Of a stretch of DNA of 64,000 nucleotides, positions 44,883 through 53,892 are shown in pieces. The position numbers were made by a program, and so were the translations under genes. The notes under the pieces are model-generated. The model saw nothing but the letters and a program-made list of their open reading frames with translations. It was not told the origin of the DNA and searched no databases. The stretch's first letter is position 1, and each line of letters begins with the position of its first letter. The DNA comes from Flagellimonas chongwuensis (GTDB lineage Bacteria > Bacteroidota > Bacteroidia > Flavobacteriales > Flavobacteriaceae). The DNA lies in assembly GCF_013376415.1 (NCBI RefSeq), contig NZ_WYET01000004.1, forward strand, positions 744,001 to 808,000, written 5' to 3'.

Positions 44883-45531
44883 AAACCTCCTTTTATTGCT
44901 CTTTGCCTTTTTGTTGTTTCATTCAGGTTTTTCCCAAGAAGAAGAGGAAAACACGAAAAAGGAACAGCCTCAGCAAACCAAAGAGGTGGATTCCATTACC
45001 CAAAGCATGGAAGGCGAAGGCGTTACTTTTGAAGAGGTAACAAAGCAAAAGAGCATCAACCCCCTTGCTCCCAGCAAAGCTGCGTTTTATTCCGCTGTGC
45101 TTCCGGGTCTTGGGCAAATCTATAACAAACGTTACTGGAAAGCACCCATAGTTTGGGGTGCTATTGGAACGGGAATTTATGTTTATTCCTACAACAACAC
45201 CCAATATCGAAGTGCAAGGAATGCCTATAAACGCCGACTTGCAGGTTTTGAGGATGATGAGTTTTGGGATTTGAACGGAGATGGCAATGGTCCGGACCTA
45301 ACATCCGAAGCCCTGCAAGAAGCTCAAGAAAACACCCAAAGGGACCGAGATCTCGCCTTGGTCATTACTATAGCTCTGTACGCCCTTAATATTATCGATG
45401 CCAATGTGGATTCCCACTTGAAGCAATACAATGTAAGCGACGACCTTGCGGTTGATTTTAACCCTTATTTAGATATAAATCCGTTTACCAACAAGCCAAA
45501 CTACGGAATGGCTATGGTGATAAAATTTTAA
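44875..45531 (+). CDS. DUF5683 exported/membrane protein
   Basis: A 218-aa protein with a signal peptide (NLLLLLFAFLLFHSGFSQ). The core SKAAFYSAVLPGLGQIYNKR, then YWKAPIVWGAIGTGIYVYSYN, is the DUF5683 signature (also seen in other 'PGLGQ' membrane proteins); further hydrophobic stretches lie near residues 90-110 and 160-178. The start codon is GTG at 44875, overlapping the end of parB; no ATG exists that would keep the signal peptide. dapB begins 3 nt after it. Function unknown, but the parB-DUF5683-dapB-lepB order is a familiar flavobacterial block. Confidence 0.8.
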   Translation: MNKNLLLLLFAFLLFHSGFSQEEEENTKKEQPQQTKEVDSITQSMEGEGVTFEEVTKQKSINPLAPSKAAFYSAVLPGLGQIYNKRYWKAPIVWGAIGTGIYVYSYNNTQYRSARNAYKRRLAGFEDDEFWDLNGDGNGPDLTSEALQEAQENTQRDRDLALVITIALYALNIIDANVDSHLKQYNVSDDLAVDFNPYLDINPFTNKPNYGMAMVIKF

Positions 45532-45534
45532 TGT

Positions 45535-46236
45535 ATGAAGATTGGTCTGTTTGGATATGGCAAAATGGGAAAGATGATCGAGCAGATCGCTCTGGATAGA
45601 GGCCATTCCATCGTAGCAAAAATCGATGACCCTTCGCAGGATGTGGATTACGTCTCAATGGATGTCGCTATTGATTTCAGTACGCCCGAAGCTGCTTTTG
45701 AGAATATCACCAATTGCTTTAAAAACAACGTTCCCGTAATCAGCGGCACCACCGGATGGTTGGACAAGTATTCCGACGCCATCAAAATTTGTGAAGACAA
45801 CAAAAGTGCGTTCATCTATGCATCAAACTTTAGTTTGGGAGTGAATATCTTTTTTGAACTGAACAAACAACTAGCCAAGATGATGGCCGGATTGGCCCAG
45901 TACAATGTATCCATGGAAGAGATTCATCACACCCAGAAATTGGATGCGCCCAGCGGAACAGCTATTACACTGGCCGAAGGAATTATTGAAAACACCGCAT
46001 ACGAAAACTGGAAGCTGGATGAATCGGACAATAAAACGATTTCGATAAAATCCATAAGGGAAGGCATGGTGCCCGGAACACACAGCATTGCTTATGCAAG
46101 TTCCGTGGACACTATCGAAATAAAACACGAAGCGCACAACAGGGAAGGGTTTGCTCTTGGAGCCGTAATAGCTTCGGAGTGGATACAGGGAAAAACAGGT
46201 GTTTTCTCTATGAAAGACGTGTTAAACCTAAGCTAA
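45535..46236 (+). CDS. dapB: 4-hydroxy-tetrahydrodipicolinate reductase
   Basis: A 233-aa NAD(P)H enzyme of the lysine/diaminopimelate pathway, needed for cell wall and lysine. Seen: KIGLFGYGKMGKMIE (Rossmann loop), DFSTPEAAFENI, SGTTGWLDKY, SNFSLGVNIFF, and the catalytic segment EEIHHTQKLDAPSGTAITLAE. Slightly shorter than E. coli DapB (273 aa), normal for Bacteroidota. It begins 3 nt after the DUF5683 stop; lepB follows after 50 nt. Confidence 0.95.
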   Translation: MKIGLFGYGKMGKMIEQIALDRGHSIVAKIDDPSQDVDYVSMDVAIDFSTPEAAFENITNCFKNNVPVISGTTGWLDKYSDAIKICEDNKSAFIYASNFSLGVNIFFELNKQLAKMMAGLAQYNVSMEEIHHTQKLDAPSGTAITLAEGIIENTAYENWKLDESDNKTISIKSIREGMVPGTHSIAYASSVDTIEIKHEAHNREGFALGAVIASEWIQGKTGVFSMKDVLNLS

Positions 46237-46286
46237 AAAACGTAACAGGAACTTAGACCTAGAGTCTAACAAAGAAATTTATTTAT

Positions 46287-48029
46287 ATGGACGGTATACA
46301 ATGGATCATTTTTATTCTGATCATTCAGGTCATCCATTTCTTGGGAACTTGGAAACTCTACGTTAAGGCTGGCAGAAAAGCTTGGGAAGCCGCTATACCG
46401 GTATACAACGGTATTGTTTTGATGAAAATCATCAATAGACCTTCGTGGTGGGTACTTTTATTATTTATTCCTATCATCAATTTGTTGATGTTCCCCGTAG
46501 TTTGGGTGGAAACCATCCGTAGTTTTGGAAAAAATTCCCTTGTAGATACATGGTTGGTCATCCTTACCCTTGGCTTTTACATCTATTACATCAACTACGC
46601 AGAGGACGTAACATATATTGAAGACCGCAGCCTAAAACCAACAACAGGTTTGGGAGAATGGGTCAGTTCCATTGTTTTTGCCATTGTTGCAGCGACTTTT
46701 GTACACACGTATTTTATTCAGCCTTACGTAATTCCGACAGGATCACTGGAACGCACGCTGCGCGTTGGTGACTTCTTGTTCGTGAGCAAGTTCCATTATG
46801 GCGCTAGGGTTCCCATGACAACCTTGGCCGCACCTATGGTCCATGATACACTCCCGGTGGTAAAAACAAGGTCTTATTTGGCAGATGTAAATCCGGAAAC
46901 GCACAAAACATCCTGGATCAACAAATTGCAATTGCCTTATATGCGTTTGCCCGGGTTTGAGAAAGTGGAAAAAAATGACATTGTGGTTTTCAGTTTGCCT
47001 TCTGACACGCTCTACCAATTTTTTAAGGCACAAAAAGCTGTCATAAAACCTATCGATAAAAAATCCAACTACGTAAAGCGCTGCGTGGGAACTCCTGGGG
47101 ATTCACTGGCCGTTATTGATGGTTTTGTATATATAAACGGTGAGCAGCTCAAACTATCGGACCGTGCCAAACCCATGTACATATATGACATCTATGCTAA
47201 CAACGGAGTATCCAGCAAGTATTTGGAGGATGTTGACGCTTCAGATTATGTTAGGAAATATATTGCCAACAATATCAGCGAGGCCCAATATAACGCCTTA
47301 GCTCCCTATATATCTGGTGGACGGCCCACAGAAGATGGAAAAATTGAGCTATATACCAGGGAAGATGGAATACCTACAGATGTAATCCGTCAATTAAGGC
47401 TCTCGTTATCCGAAGAAAAACCTCGTTCAAGAACAGCCAATCTAACCGATGAGATGGTCGCTGCCTTGAAACAAAATCCAGCTATCGATTCGGTGGTAAA
47501 AACAATTGACCCTAAAGGAATGTATGGCGGAAACATCTTTCCACAAAAACCTAATCTGTACCCTTGGAACAACGATAACTTTGGACCAATTTATATTCCA
47601 AAGGAAGGTGCGACGGTAGAAATCAACTCCAAGACAATTCCGTTTTACAAAAAGATAATTAGGGATTACGAACACAATGAGGTAGAAGTTACAGGTGGCA
47701 AAGTACTCATCAATGGTAGTGAAGCCAATTCCTATACCTTTAAGCAAGATTACTACTGGATGATGGGAGACAACCGCGACAATTCTGAAGATAGTAGAAC
47801 TTGGGGATATGTACCTGCCGACCATATTGTGGGCAAACCTGTTTTCCTTTGGATGAGCTTTGACAACTTTAGACAGGGAATCGCCAATTGGAGAGTTCGC
47901 TGGGACCGGGTCTTCACTACCGTTGGCGGTAGCGGGGAACCCGTATCCTATTTCTGGTATTTCATAGCTCTTTTAGCTGCTTGGTTTATTTTTGATTTCT
48001 TCCGCAAGAGAAAGAAGAAAAACGCATAA
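46287..48029 (+). CDS. lepB: Signal peptidase I, long flavobacterial form
   Basis: A 580-aa membrane protease that removes signal peptides at the outer face of the inner membrane. The N-terminal ~140 residues hold several membrane helices (DUF5684-like, ~4-20, 55-73, 88-103) before the usual LepB anchor (~126-142). Catalytic Ser153 lies in VIPTGSLERTL and the general-base Lys264 in NYVKRCVGTPGD; the final box is MMGDNRDNSEDSRTWGYV. A ~200-residue region between the Lys box and the final box is longer than in E. coli LepB. A C-terminal hydrophobic helix (YFWYFIALLAAWFIFDF) ends in a lysine/arginine tail. Confidence 0.93.
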   Translation: MDGIQWIIFILIIQVIHFLGTWKLYVKAGRKAWEAAIPVYNGIVLMKIINRPSWWVLLLFIPIINLLMFPVVWVETIRSFGKNSLVDTWLVILTLGFYIYYINYAEDVTYIEDRSLKPTTGLGEWVSSIVFAIVAATFVHTYFIQPYVIPTGSLERTLRVGDFLFVSKFHYGARVPMTTLAAPMVHDTLPVVKTRSYLADVNPETHKTSWINKLQLPYMRLPGFEKVEKNDIVVFSLPSDTLYQFFKAQKAVIKPIDKKSNYVKRCVGTPGDSLAVIDGFVYINGEQLKLSDRAKPMYIYDIYANNGVSSKYLEDVDASDYVRKYIANNISEAQYNALAPYISGGRPTEDGKIELYTREDGIPTDVIRQLRLSLSEEKPRSRTANLTDEMVAALKQNPAIDSVVKTIDPKGMYGGNIFPQKPNLYPWNNDNFGPIYIPKEGATVEINSKTIPFYKKIIRDYEHNEVEVTGGKVLINGSEANSYTFKQDYYWMMGDNRDNSEDSRTWGYVPADHIVGKPVFLWMSFDNFRQGIANWRVRWDRVFTTVGGSGEPVSYFWYFIALLAAWFIFDFFRKRKKKNA

Positions 48030-48048
48030 CTATTCTAAAGCCCGTTCT

Positions 48049-48681
48049 TTGAAAATTCTTATCCACCCTTCCTATTTTCCGAGTATTGCCACATTTGCCG
48101 CCATAGTTCAGCATGAGGTAATTTGGGAGGCGCATGATAATTTTCAGAAACAGACCTACCGTAACCGTTGTTATATTTCAACAGACAAGGGCAAACATAT
48201 GCTCAATATCCCTATAAAACACGTTGGGGGCAATGAGGGACGTCAAAAGTACATTGATGTATGCACCGAAAATAGTTACAATTGGAAAAAAGAGCATTGG
48301 CGCACTTTGGAAACTGCGTACCGGACCTCACCCTTTTTCGAGTTTTACGAAGACGAAATTCGGCCTATCTATGAAGGAGATGATGATTCGCTATACAATC
48401 TTAACCTAAAGACCATTGAAGCGATTGCTGATTGTATTGGAATAAAAATTCCAACAGCTAAAACCGAAACGTACCAGATTGAACCAACCACCTATTTTGA
48501 CGCCCGATTTTTGGTGGATGCAAAAAAGGAAAACGATTGGAACATAGCACCTTATACGCAGGTTTTTGAGGAGCGCCATGGTTTTATACCCAATTTGAGC
48601 ATTCTGGACCTCTTGTTCAATGAGGGAACCAATACACTCAGTTGCTTAAAAAATCTATCCTTGGATTTTACAAATGACTAG
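48049..48681 (+). CDS. WbqC family protein
   Basis: A 210-aa cytosolic protein of the WbqC-like family (HPSYFPSIATFAA near the start, YRNRCYISTDKGKHMLNIPIKH, WRTLETAYRTSPFFEFYEDE). Some members are encoded in O-antigen or glycan clusters; activity unknown. The open frame extends back into lepB to a TTG at 47992, but the family N-terminus is M-K-L-L-I-H-P-S-Y-F-P, which here begins with a TTG at 48049 (LKILIHPSYFP), 20 nt after the lepB stop. I therefore take that TTG as the start. It overlaps the next gene by 8 nt. Confidence 0.8.
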   Translation: MKILIHPSYFPSIATFAAIVQHEVIWEAHDNFQKQTYRNRCYISTDKGKHMLNIPIKHVGGNEGRQKYIDVCTENSYNWKKEHWRTLETAYRTSPFFEFYEDEIRPIYEGDDDSLYNLNLKTIEAIADCIGIKIPTAKTETYQIEPTTYFDARFLVDAKKENDWNIAPYTQVFEERHGFIPNLSILDLLFNEGTNTLSCLKNLSLDFTND

Positions 48682-48982
48682 GCACCTCATCCACTACGGC
48701 ATACATTTTTTGGTTCCCGTTTTAGTTGGGCTTTGGTTCTTCAAAGGAGATAGTTTTAGGGTTATTTTGATACTTCTAGCTGGAATCCTAATAGATATAG
48801 ATCACCTTTGGGCAATTCCTTTATATGATCCCGACCGTTGCAGCATAGGTTTTCATACCTTTCATAGCTATTGGGTAATTGCAATTTATATTTCGCTGCT
48901 GTTCTTTAAACCTACCCGACTAATCGGCTTGGCATTAACCATCCACATTATTGCAGATTCCGTGGATTGTTTATTGATGTGA
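48674..48982 (+). CDS. DUF6122 small membrane protein
   Basis: A 102-aa protein with three to four hydrophobic segments. It has a string of polar metal-ligand-like residues: HYGIHFLVP, IDIDHLWAIPLYDPDRCSIGFHTFHSYW and HIIADSVD, typical of DUF6122 and reminiscent of membrane-bound metal-dependent hydrolases (YdjM-like). It starts 8 nt inside the WbqC-like gene, so it belongs to the lepB-side operon, and its end overlaps the convergent gene by 12 nt. Function unknown. Confidence 0.8.
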   Translation: MTRHLIHYGIHFLVPVLVGLWFFKGDSFRVILILLAGILIDIDHLWAIPLYDPDRCSIGFHTFHSYWVIAIYISLLFFKPTRLIGLALTIHIIADSVDCLLM

Positions 48983-50011
48983 ATTTAAACGTACAGTCGC
49001 CATTACCGGATAATGGTCGGAAAGGCGTTCGTCAAAATTTTGATGCGAGAGCACTTCAAACCTTGGGTCGGCTAAAATATAATCAATGCGAAGTGGCATC
49101 TTCCACAAATCGTACGTGCGTCCAAAACCCTTTCCCTCCTCCAAAAAAGTATCTTGTAAATCACCTTTTGCAATTTTATAGACATTGGAAAATTGAGTGT
49201 TATTAAAATCTCCACAAACAATGTTGACATAAGGGCTCTTCTCCAAATGATTCTTGAGAATTTCTGCCTGCTCCAATTGTTTTGAAAAGGTATCGACCAA
49301 TTTCTTATAAGTCCTTTCCGATTTTTCACCATCAGAAAAGTTATCCCTACTTGGCACTATTTTGAACGATTGCAAATGAACATTGTAAACCCTAAGGGTA
49401 TCCTTTCCAAAAGCAATATCCGCATAAATAATATTGTTAATGGTACTTGGCAAATCCAACGACCCCTCTCCCACAATGGGGTACTTGGAGAATATGGCTT
49501 GTGTTGTCCTTGGCACAGCATTAGGTGTTTCGCTTTTATATTTGTATTGACCTAACTGCCTGTGGCGCTCCCTACTATGCTCTTGGACACAGAGAATGGC
49601 AGGGTCCTGATCTTTCACAAATTTGACTATACTATCCCCCACTCCTGGTTGTTTTATCCAACCATTCTTATTAAATCCCCATGCATTGAAGGACATAATT
49701 TTTATATTCGATGACACTCCTTCTTGATGAACGTTATTGCCTCCAAAACCGTAAAAAGGTCCAAACATAAAATAACCGAGAACGATAGCAGTGAACGAAA
49801 GCAAAAACTTTCGTTTCATTTTTGCCGCCCAGTACAATAGAAACAGTACGTTGATTGCGAATAGAAAAGGTACTACCAAACTCAGTACCGAGATGGCAGA
49901 GAAAAACCGTAATGGCACATAAGAGGTGAATCCAGTAAACAACAATAGAAATGCAATCAAAATATTGATTGCAAACACCACCCTATCCCATATTGAGGTA
50001 GATCTTTTCAC
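48971..50011 (-). CDS. Endonuclease/exonuclease/phosphatase-family membrane protein
   Basis: A 346-aa protein with three N-terminal hydrophobic helices (~residues 10-85) and then an EEP domain: IMSFNAWGFNKN, ILCVQEHSRERHRQL, VNIVCGDFNNTQFSN, LRIDYILADPRFE and LSDHYPVMATVRL. Such proteins are metal-dependent phosphodiesterases; the domain probably faces the periplasm. The start is GTG at 50011 (VKRSTSIWDRVV), 3 nt after the upstream rhomboid gene. It is the last gene of the mutL-rhomboid-rhomboid operon. Substrate unknown. Confidence 0.85.
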   Translation of the reverse strand: MKRSTSIWDRVVFAINILIAFLLLFTGFTSYVPLRFFSAISVLSLVVPFLFAINVLFLLYWAAKMKRKFLLSFTAIVLGYFMFGPFYGFGGNNVHQEGVSSNIKIMSFNAWGFNKNGWIKQPGVGDSIVKFVKDQDPAILCVQEHSRERHRQLGQYKYKSETPNAVPRTTQAIFSKYPIVGEGSLDLPSTINNIIYADIAFGKDTLRVYNVHLQSFKIVPSRDNFSDGEKSERTYKKLVDTFSKQLEQAEILKNHLEKSPYVNIVCGDFNNTQFSNVYKIAKGDLQDTFLEEGKGFGRTYDLWKMPLRIDYILADPRFEVLSHQNFDERLSDHYPVMATVRLNSHQ

Positions 50012-50014
50012 TGT

Positions 50015-50878
50015 TTAGTCTTCCTTACCTGCCTTAAACAAAAAGTCTTTCTCCTCTTTGGACAAGCTTTCATAACCGGATTTACTGATTTTATCCAAAA
50101 TCGAATCAATCCTTTTTTGCTTGGCCTGTTTGTCGTAATCTTCTTTGATGTTAGCGGCTGCTTTTTTCTTATAAACCGTCTTTAACGGCGCCTTTTTCTC
50201 TTTTGGTTTGAACATATTTGCAATGGCAACCCTCATTGTGGTAAAACCAGAACCGATATCATTTCCCTTGAACAATTGCCTGGCATACATATATCCTAAA
50301 AAGGCACCCCCCAAATGGGCCATACCACCACCAATGTTATCCCCCATGCCTATCAAAACCAGATCCTTTATCACCAAAGCAAGGCCGATATACCATAATT
50401 TTATATTGAAGAAAATTACGCGTACCTCTTGATTTGGAATATAGGCACAGACAAAAATAAGCACTGCATTTACTCCAGCAGATGCCCCTATCAATGCGGT
50501 ATTGGAGTTGACAAGGGTCGGAAATACGTTATAACTCAGCAGAAATACCAAGCCGCCCAACATTAAACCTAAAAAATATACGTTGATAAACCGTTGTGCA
50601 TCAAAAAGGTTGAGAAAAATCCTTCCCGCAAAATAAAGGACTATCATGTTCCAAAAAATATGTCCAAACCCTGCATGAAAAAAGGAATAGGTCACTAAAG
50701 ACCAAGGTTGGGTCAAAAATTCAAAAAAATCTTTTGGCAAATGGAACCAACGTGAAAACGAATGGCCCAACAATGCCCCCGAGAGTCCGTCCAATAAAAA
50801 TATAAGCACATTGATGGCAATGAGCTTTTCGGCTATGCTAAGCCTTGCAAATTGATATCGTAGTCCACCGTTCATCAT
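50015..50878 (-). CDS. Rhomboid intramembrane serine protease (second copy)
   Basis: A 287-aa protein with six membrane helices. Catalytic serine in ALIGASAGVNAVLIF (GxSxG) and histidine in GGGMAHLGGAFLGYMYA; the HAGFGHIFWNMIVLYFAG loop is also typical. A basic cytosolic tail (~residues 215-287, rich in Lys, EKKAPLKTVYKKKAAANIKE) follows the membrane part and is missing in the neighbouring rhomboid. It lies 3 nt after that first rhomboid gene. Both appear active. Confidence 0.9.
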   Translation of the reverse strand: MMNGGLRYQFARLSIAEKLIAINVLIFLLDGLSGALLGHSFSRWFHLPKDFFEFLTQPWSLVTYSFFHAGFGHIFWNMIVLYFAGRIFLNLFDAQRFINVYFLGLMLGGLVFLLSYNVFPTLVNSNTALIGASAGVNAVLIFVCAYIPNQEVRVIFFNIKLWYIGLALVIKDLVLIGMGDNIGGGMAHLGGAFLGYMYARQLFKGNDIGSGFTTMRVAIANMFKPKEKKAPLKTVYKKKAAANIKEDYDKQAKQKRIDSILDKISKSGYESLSKEEKDFLFKAGKED

Positions 50879-50881
50879 GCG

Positions 50882-51637
50882 TTAATCCCATCTATTTTGA
50901 TTGAACTGATTTCTTTTCCAGTACCACATGATTATGAACCCTGTAATAGCTCCTCCAACGTGGGCCATATACGCCGTATTGCTCGGACTAAAAAAGGACT
51001 GTCCGGTAATCGCCGAAATCACATCCAGCAATATGATACCAGGAATAAAATATTTGGCCTTAATGGGAATGGGTAAAAATATTAACATAAGTCGTGCTTC
51101 GGGGTTCATCATTCCAAAAGCGGCCAAAACTCCCATAATACACCCAGAGGCACCCACCATACTCGCATTGTATATCTGCGCATACTCCGGCATTACCGCC
51201 CTTAAGGTCGAAATCTGAACTTGCGACAATCCTTCTTGGAGTCGGTTCGAAGCCAACATATCCAAGATTTGTTGATTTGAAAGCCCCGTACTCAGCAATT
51301 CCGATTGGGCAGGCAAAAAATTAAAGTAGTAAAATCCTAATTGAAACAAAACTGCCCCCAATCCCGCAGAAAAGTAGACGAATAGAAACCGATTTTTTCC
51401 CAGAACACGTTCTACGGGCGTACCGAACATCCAAAGGGCAAACATATTAAAGGCGATGTGCATAAAGCCTCCATGCATGAACATGTGGGTAATTATTTGC
51501 CAAATTTGGAAGTTTTCATTCTTGGGAAACCAAAGTGCCAACCATTGATACATTTGATCTCCATATAATTGAGTGGCAAAAAACAAGATCACGTTAATGA
51601 TCAAAATATGCTTTACTGCCTCGGTCATTCTACCCAT
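50882..51637 (-). CDS. Rhomboid intramembrane serine protease (first copy)
   Basis: A 251-aa six-helix rhomboid with MHGGFMHIAFNMFALWMFG, catalytic serine in MVGASGCIMGVLAAFG and histidine in AYMAHVGGAITGF. It has a longer loop between helices 3 and 4 (~residues 110-150) than the second copy and no basic tail. Its ATG follows the mutL stop codon with no gap, so the two are probably co-translated. Tandem rhomboid genes after mutL suggest duplication followed by divergence; substrates are unknown. Confidence 0.9.
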   Translation of the reverse strand: MGRMTEAVKHILIINVILFFATQLYGDQMYQWLALWFPKNENFQIWQIITHMFMHGGFMHIAFNMFALWMFGTPVERVLGKNRFLFVYFSAGLGAVLFQLGFYYFNFLPAQSELLSTGLSNQQILDMLASNRLQEGLSQVQISTLRAVMPEYAQIYNASMVGASGCIMGVLAAFGMMNPEARLMLIFLPIPIKAKYFIPGIILLDVISAITGQSFFSPSNTAYMAHVGGAITGFIIMWYWKRNQFNQNRWD

Positions 51638-53488
51638 CTAGTTGAATTTTTTATCAATATCCCCTTCGGAGATAATGGTATATGTTATTTTTTGAAAAGG
51701 GCTCAAACTAGGCTCCTTGCATGCAAATAGATTGTTCACCAACATTAATTGCGATTCCGAATCCAATACATCCCCAGTGCGTACCGCTAAGTTCCTGCTT
51801 AGCACCTTGGCCAACATTTCGGCCTGCGAAATGGAACCGTCGGAGTAACCCTCCATATAATCAGCAATCAAGCGATCCAATACCGTGCCAATCCCGCTTT
51901 CGGGCACCATCATGGGAACACCTGTCACTTTTACAGTCTCGTGCTCCAAGCTATCAAATATAAACCCAATGTTTGTCAGGCTTTCTTGGATTTCTCTCAC
52001 CACGGCCAACTCCTGCTTGCTAAAGCTTAGTTCCAAAGGAAAAAGTAACTGTTGGCTCACCCCTTCTTTTACCGTAATCTCACCTAAAAACTTTTCGAAA
52101 AGAATCCTTTCGTGGGCCCTGTTCTGATGGATGACCAACATTCCCGACTTAACGGTGCTGACCACATATTTTCTTCGCAATTGAAAAGTAGCGGCCAAAT
52201 GCTCCTCTACTCCTTCTCCCGAATACAAAGTACCCTGCTCCTCACTTTCAGATTCAATTACAACACTACTGAACTGATTGTGCTCGTTCTGATTGCCAAG
52301 GCCCTCATACAAATCCTCCCAACCTTTGGTGCTCTGTTTACGAAAACCACTCCCTGACCCGCCTTTTTTGGCCACTGTATCCTGAAACGGATTAAAACTG
52401 GCATCAACGGTCACCTTGGGGATTACGGCTCCTTTCTCTTTATAGGAATAAGGTGTATCTAGATTGGGGTCATGGTCAAAATCCAGAACAGGGGCCACAT
52501 TGAATTGTCCCAAACTATGTTTGATCGTCGACCGTAAAATCGCGTACAAAGTATTTTCATCATCAAACTTCACCTCTGTTTTAGTAGGGTGAATATTGAT
52601 ATCGATGGATGAAGGATTTACCTCCAAAAACAAGAAATAGCCGGGATGGGTGTCTGATTTTATCAAACCTTCAAAAGCGGCTACCACAGCATGGTGCAAA
52701 TAGGGGCTTTTGATATAACGATTATTGGCAAAAAAGAACTGTTCTCCCCTGCTCTTTTTGGCAAACTCTGGTTTACAAATAAATCCGGACACTTTTAAAA
52801 CTTCGGTTTCCTCGGAAACAGGAACCAAACGGCTATCCATTTTACTACCGAAGATGTGCACAATGCGTTGACGAGGCTTTCCGATGGGAAGGTTAAAAAT
52901 CTCCGACCCATTATTGTAGAAATGAAATTCGATATTAGGATGAACCAATGCCACCCGATGGAACTCATCGGTGATATGGCGCAACTCTACCTGCGTCGAT
53001 TTCAAAAAATTTCGTCTTGCCGGAATATTGAAAAATAGGTTCTTTACCGATATGGATGTTCCCTTTGGGGTAGCCACTACCTCTTGGGACACAATTTTGC
53101 TTCCCTCAATTTTAAGGTGTGTACCAACCTCATTGGTTTCGGTACGCGTTTGCATATCCACATGGGCGATGGCCGCAATAGATGCCAGCGCTTCGCCCCT
53201 AAAACCTTTGGTAGCCAAATTAAAAAGGTCTTGCGCAGATGATATCTTGGAAGTGGCATGGCGCTCAAAAGACAAACGGGCATCTGTCTCGCTCATACCG
53301 CTTCCGTCGTCAACCACCTGAATTAGGGTTTTTCCACCATCCTTAATAATCAGCTTAATACATGATGCGCCTGCATCAATGGCATTCTCCATAAGCTCTT
53401 TTACAACAGAAGCGGGGCGTTGCACCACTTCCCCTGCTGCTATCTGGTTAGCAACATGGTCCGGTAAAAGTTTAATGATGTCCGCCAT
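51638..53488 (-). CDS. mutL: DNA mismatch repair protein MutL
   Basis: A 616-aa GHKL ATPase. N-terminal motifs: IAAGEVVQRPASVVKELMENAIDAGA, VVDDGSGMSE, and TKGFRGEALASIAAIAHV, followed by KGTSISVKNLFFNIPARRNFLKS. A flexible linker (~340-420) leads to the C-terminal dimerisation domain. The QSHAxHER..YE-type region (LVIHQNRAHERILFEKF) is present. MutL links MutS to downstream repair; the endonuclease motif DQHA(X)2E(X)4E is not seen as such (QNRAHERILFE), so its nicking activity is uncertain. Overlaps the upstream 94-aa gene by one base. Confidence 0.95.
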   Translation of the reverse strand: MADIIKLLPDHVANQIAAGEVVQRPASVVKELMENAIDAGASCIKLIIKDGGKTLIQVVDDGSGMSETDARLSFERHATSKISSAQDLFNLATKGFRGEALASIAAIAHVDMQTRTETNEVGTHLKIEGSKIVSQEVVATPKGTSISVKNLFFNIPARRNFLKSTQVELRHITDEFHRVALVHPNIEFHFYNNGSEIFNLPIGKPRQRIVHIFGSKMDSRLVPVSEETEVLKVSGFICKPEFAKKSRGEQFFFANNRYIKSPYLHHAVVAAFEGLIKSDTHPGYFLFLEVNPSSIDINIHPTKTEVKFDDENTLYAILRSTIKHSLGQFNVAPVLDFDHDPNLDTPYSYKEKGAVIPKVTVDASFNPFQDTVAKKGGSGSGFRKQSTKGWEDLYEGLGNQNEHNQFSSVVIESESEEQGTLYSGEGVEEHLAATFQLRRKYVVSTVKSGMLVIHQNRAHERILFEKFLGEITVKEGVSQQLLFPLELSFSKQELAVVREIQESLTNIGFIFDSLEHETVKVTGVPMMVPESGIGTVLDRLIADYMEGYSDGSISQAEMLAKVLSRNLAVRTGDVLDSESQLMLVNNLFACKEPSLSPFQKITYTIISEGDIDKKFN

Positions 53489-53772
53489 TATGGATTCAGG
53501 AATATTGATAGGTCAAAATCGATGATAAACAGAAACAGCAGCACCAGAACGGCAACGATAATCCAAAAACGAAGTTTTAAATTTTTATCCCCTTCGGTCT
53601 GCAAATCGTCCATTGCAGAGGTGACTTTGTTTTTAAGTCCTCTGGTGGAATGTGCCGTGGTTCTGAACTTATCAAGCTTATGCTCAATTTTATAAGGATT
53701 CCCCTCTCCCTTATAATATCTGGGGGAGTAATCGAAGCTCTTATTTTTTCTAAGTTTTAAAGGGTTTCGCAT
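53488..53772 (-). CDS. Small C-terminally anchored protein upstream of mutL
   Basis: A 94-aa protein: a basic N-terminal part (RKNKSFDYSPRYYKGEGNPY, then KIEHKLDKFRTTAHSTRGLK) and one C-terminal membrane helix (~residues 68-90, FWIIVAVLVLLFLFIIDF). Short homologues in Flavobacteriaceae are often labelled 'riboflavin synthase subunit beta', apparently because they lie beside ribH; nothing in the sequence supports that enzymatic name. Likely a tail-anchored membrane protein of unknown function. Its stop overlaps the first base of mutL. Confidence 0.8.
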   Translation of the reverse strand: MRNPLKLRKNKSFDYSPRYYKGEGNPYKIEHKLDKFRTTAHSTRGLKNKVTSAMDDLQTEGDKNLKLRFWIIVAVLVLLFLFIIDFDLSIFLNP

Positions 53773-53807
53773 AGTATCCTTATCGCTGTAACCTCAAAGG
53801 TACTTAA

Positions 53808-53837
53808 AATAGAAAAAAGGGGTTGGACGATCGTCCC
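53808..53837 (-). terminator. Possible terminator after ribH
   Basis: On the minus strand the palindrome GGACGATCGTCC (53825-53836) can fold with a 4-nt loop and is followed by AACCCC and a run of six T (53814-53819). It would end the TPR-ribH transcript before the mutL operon. The stem is short, so confidence is limited. Confidence 0.4.
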
Positions 53838-53892
53838 AAAAAATGTTAACAGTCCCTAGATGCTTGGATTATTGGGTTGTTGAAAATAAAAC

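Noticed and set aside
48967-49206. A 79-codon plus-strand frame after the DUF6122 gene
   Set aside because: It lies antisense to the conserved EEP nuclease domain end and has no recognisable features.
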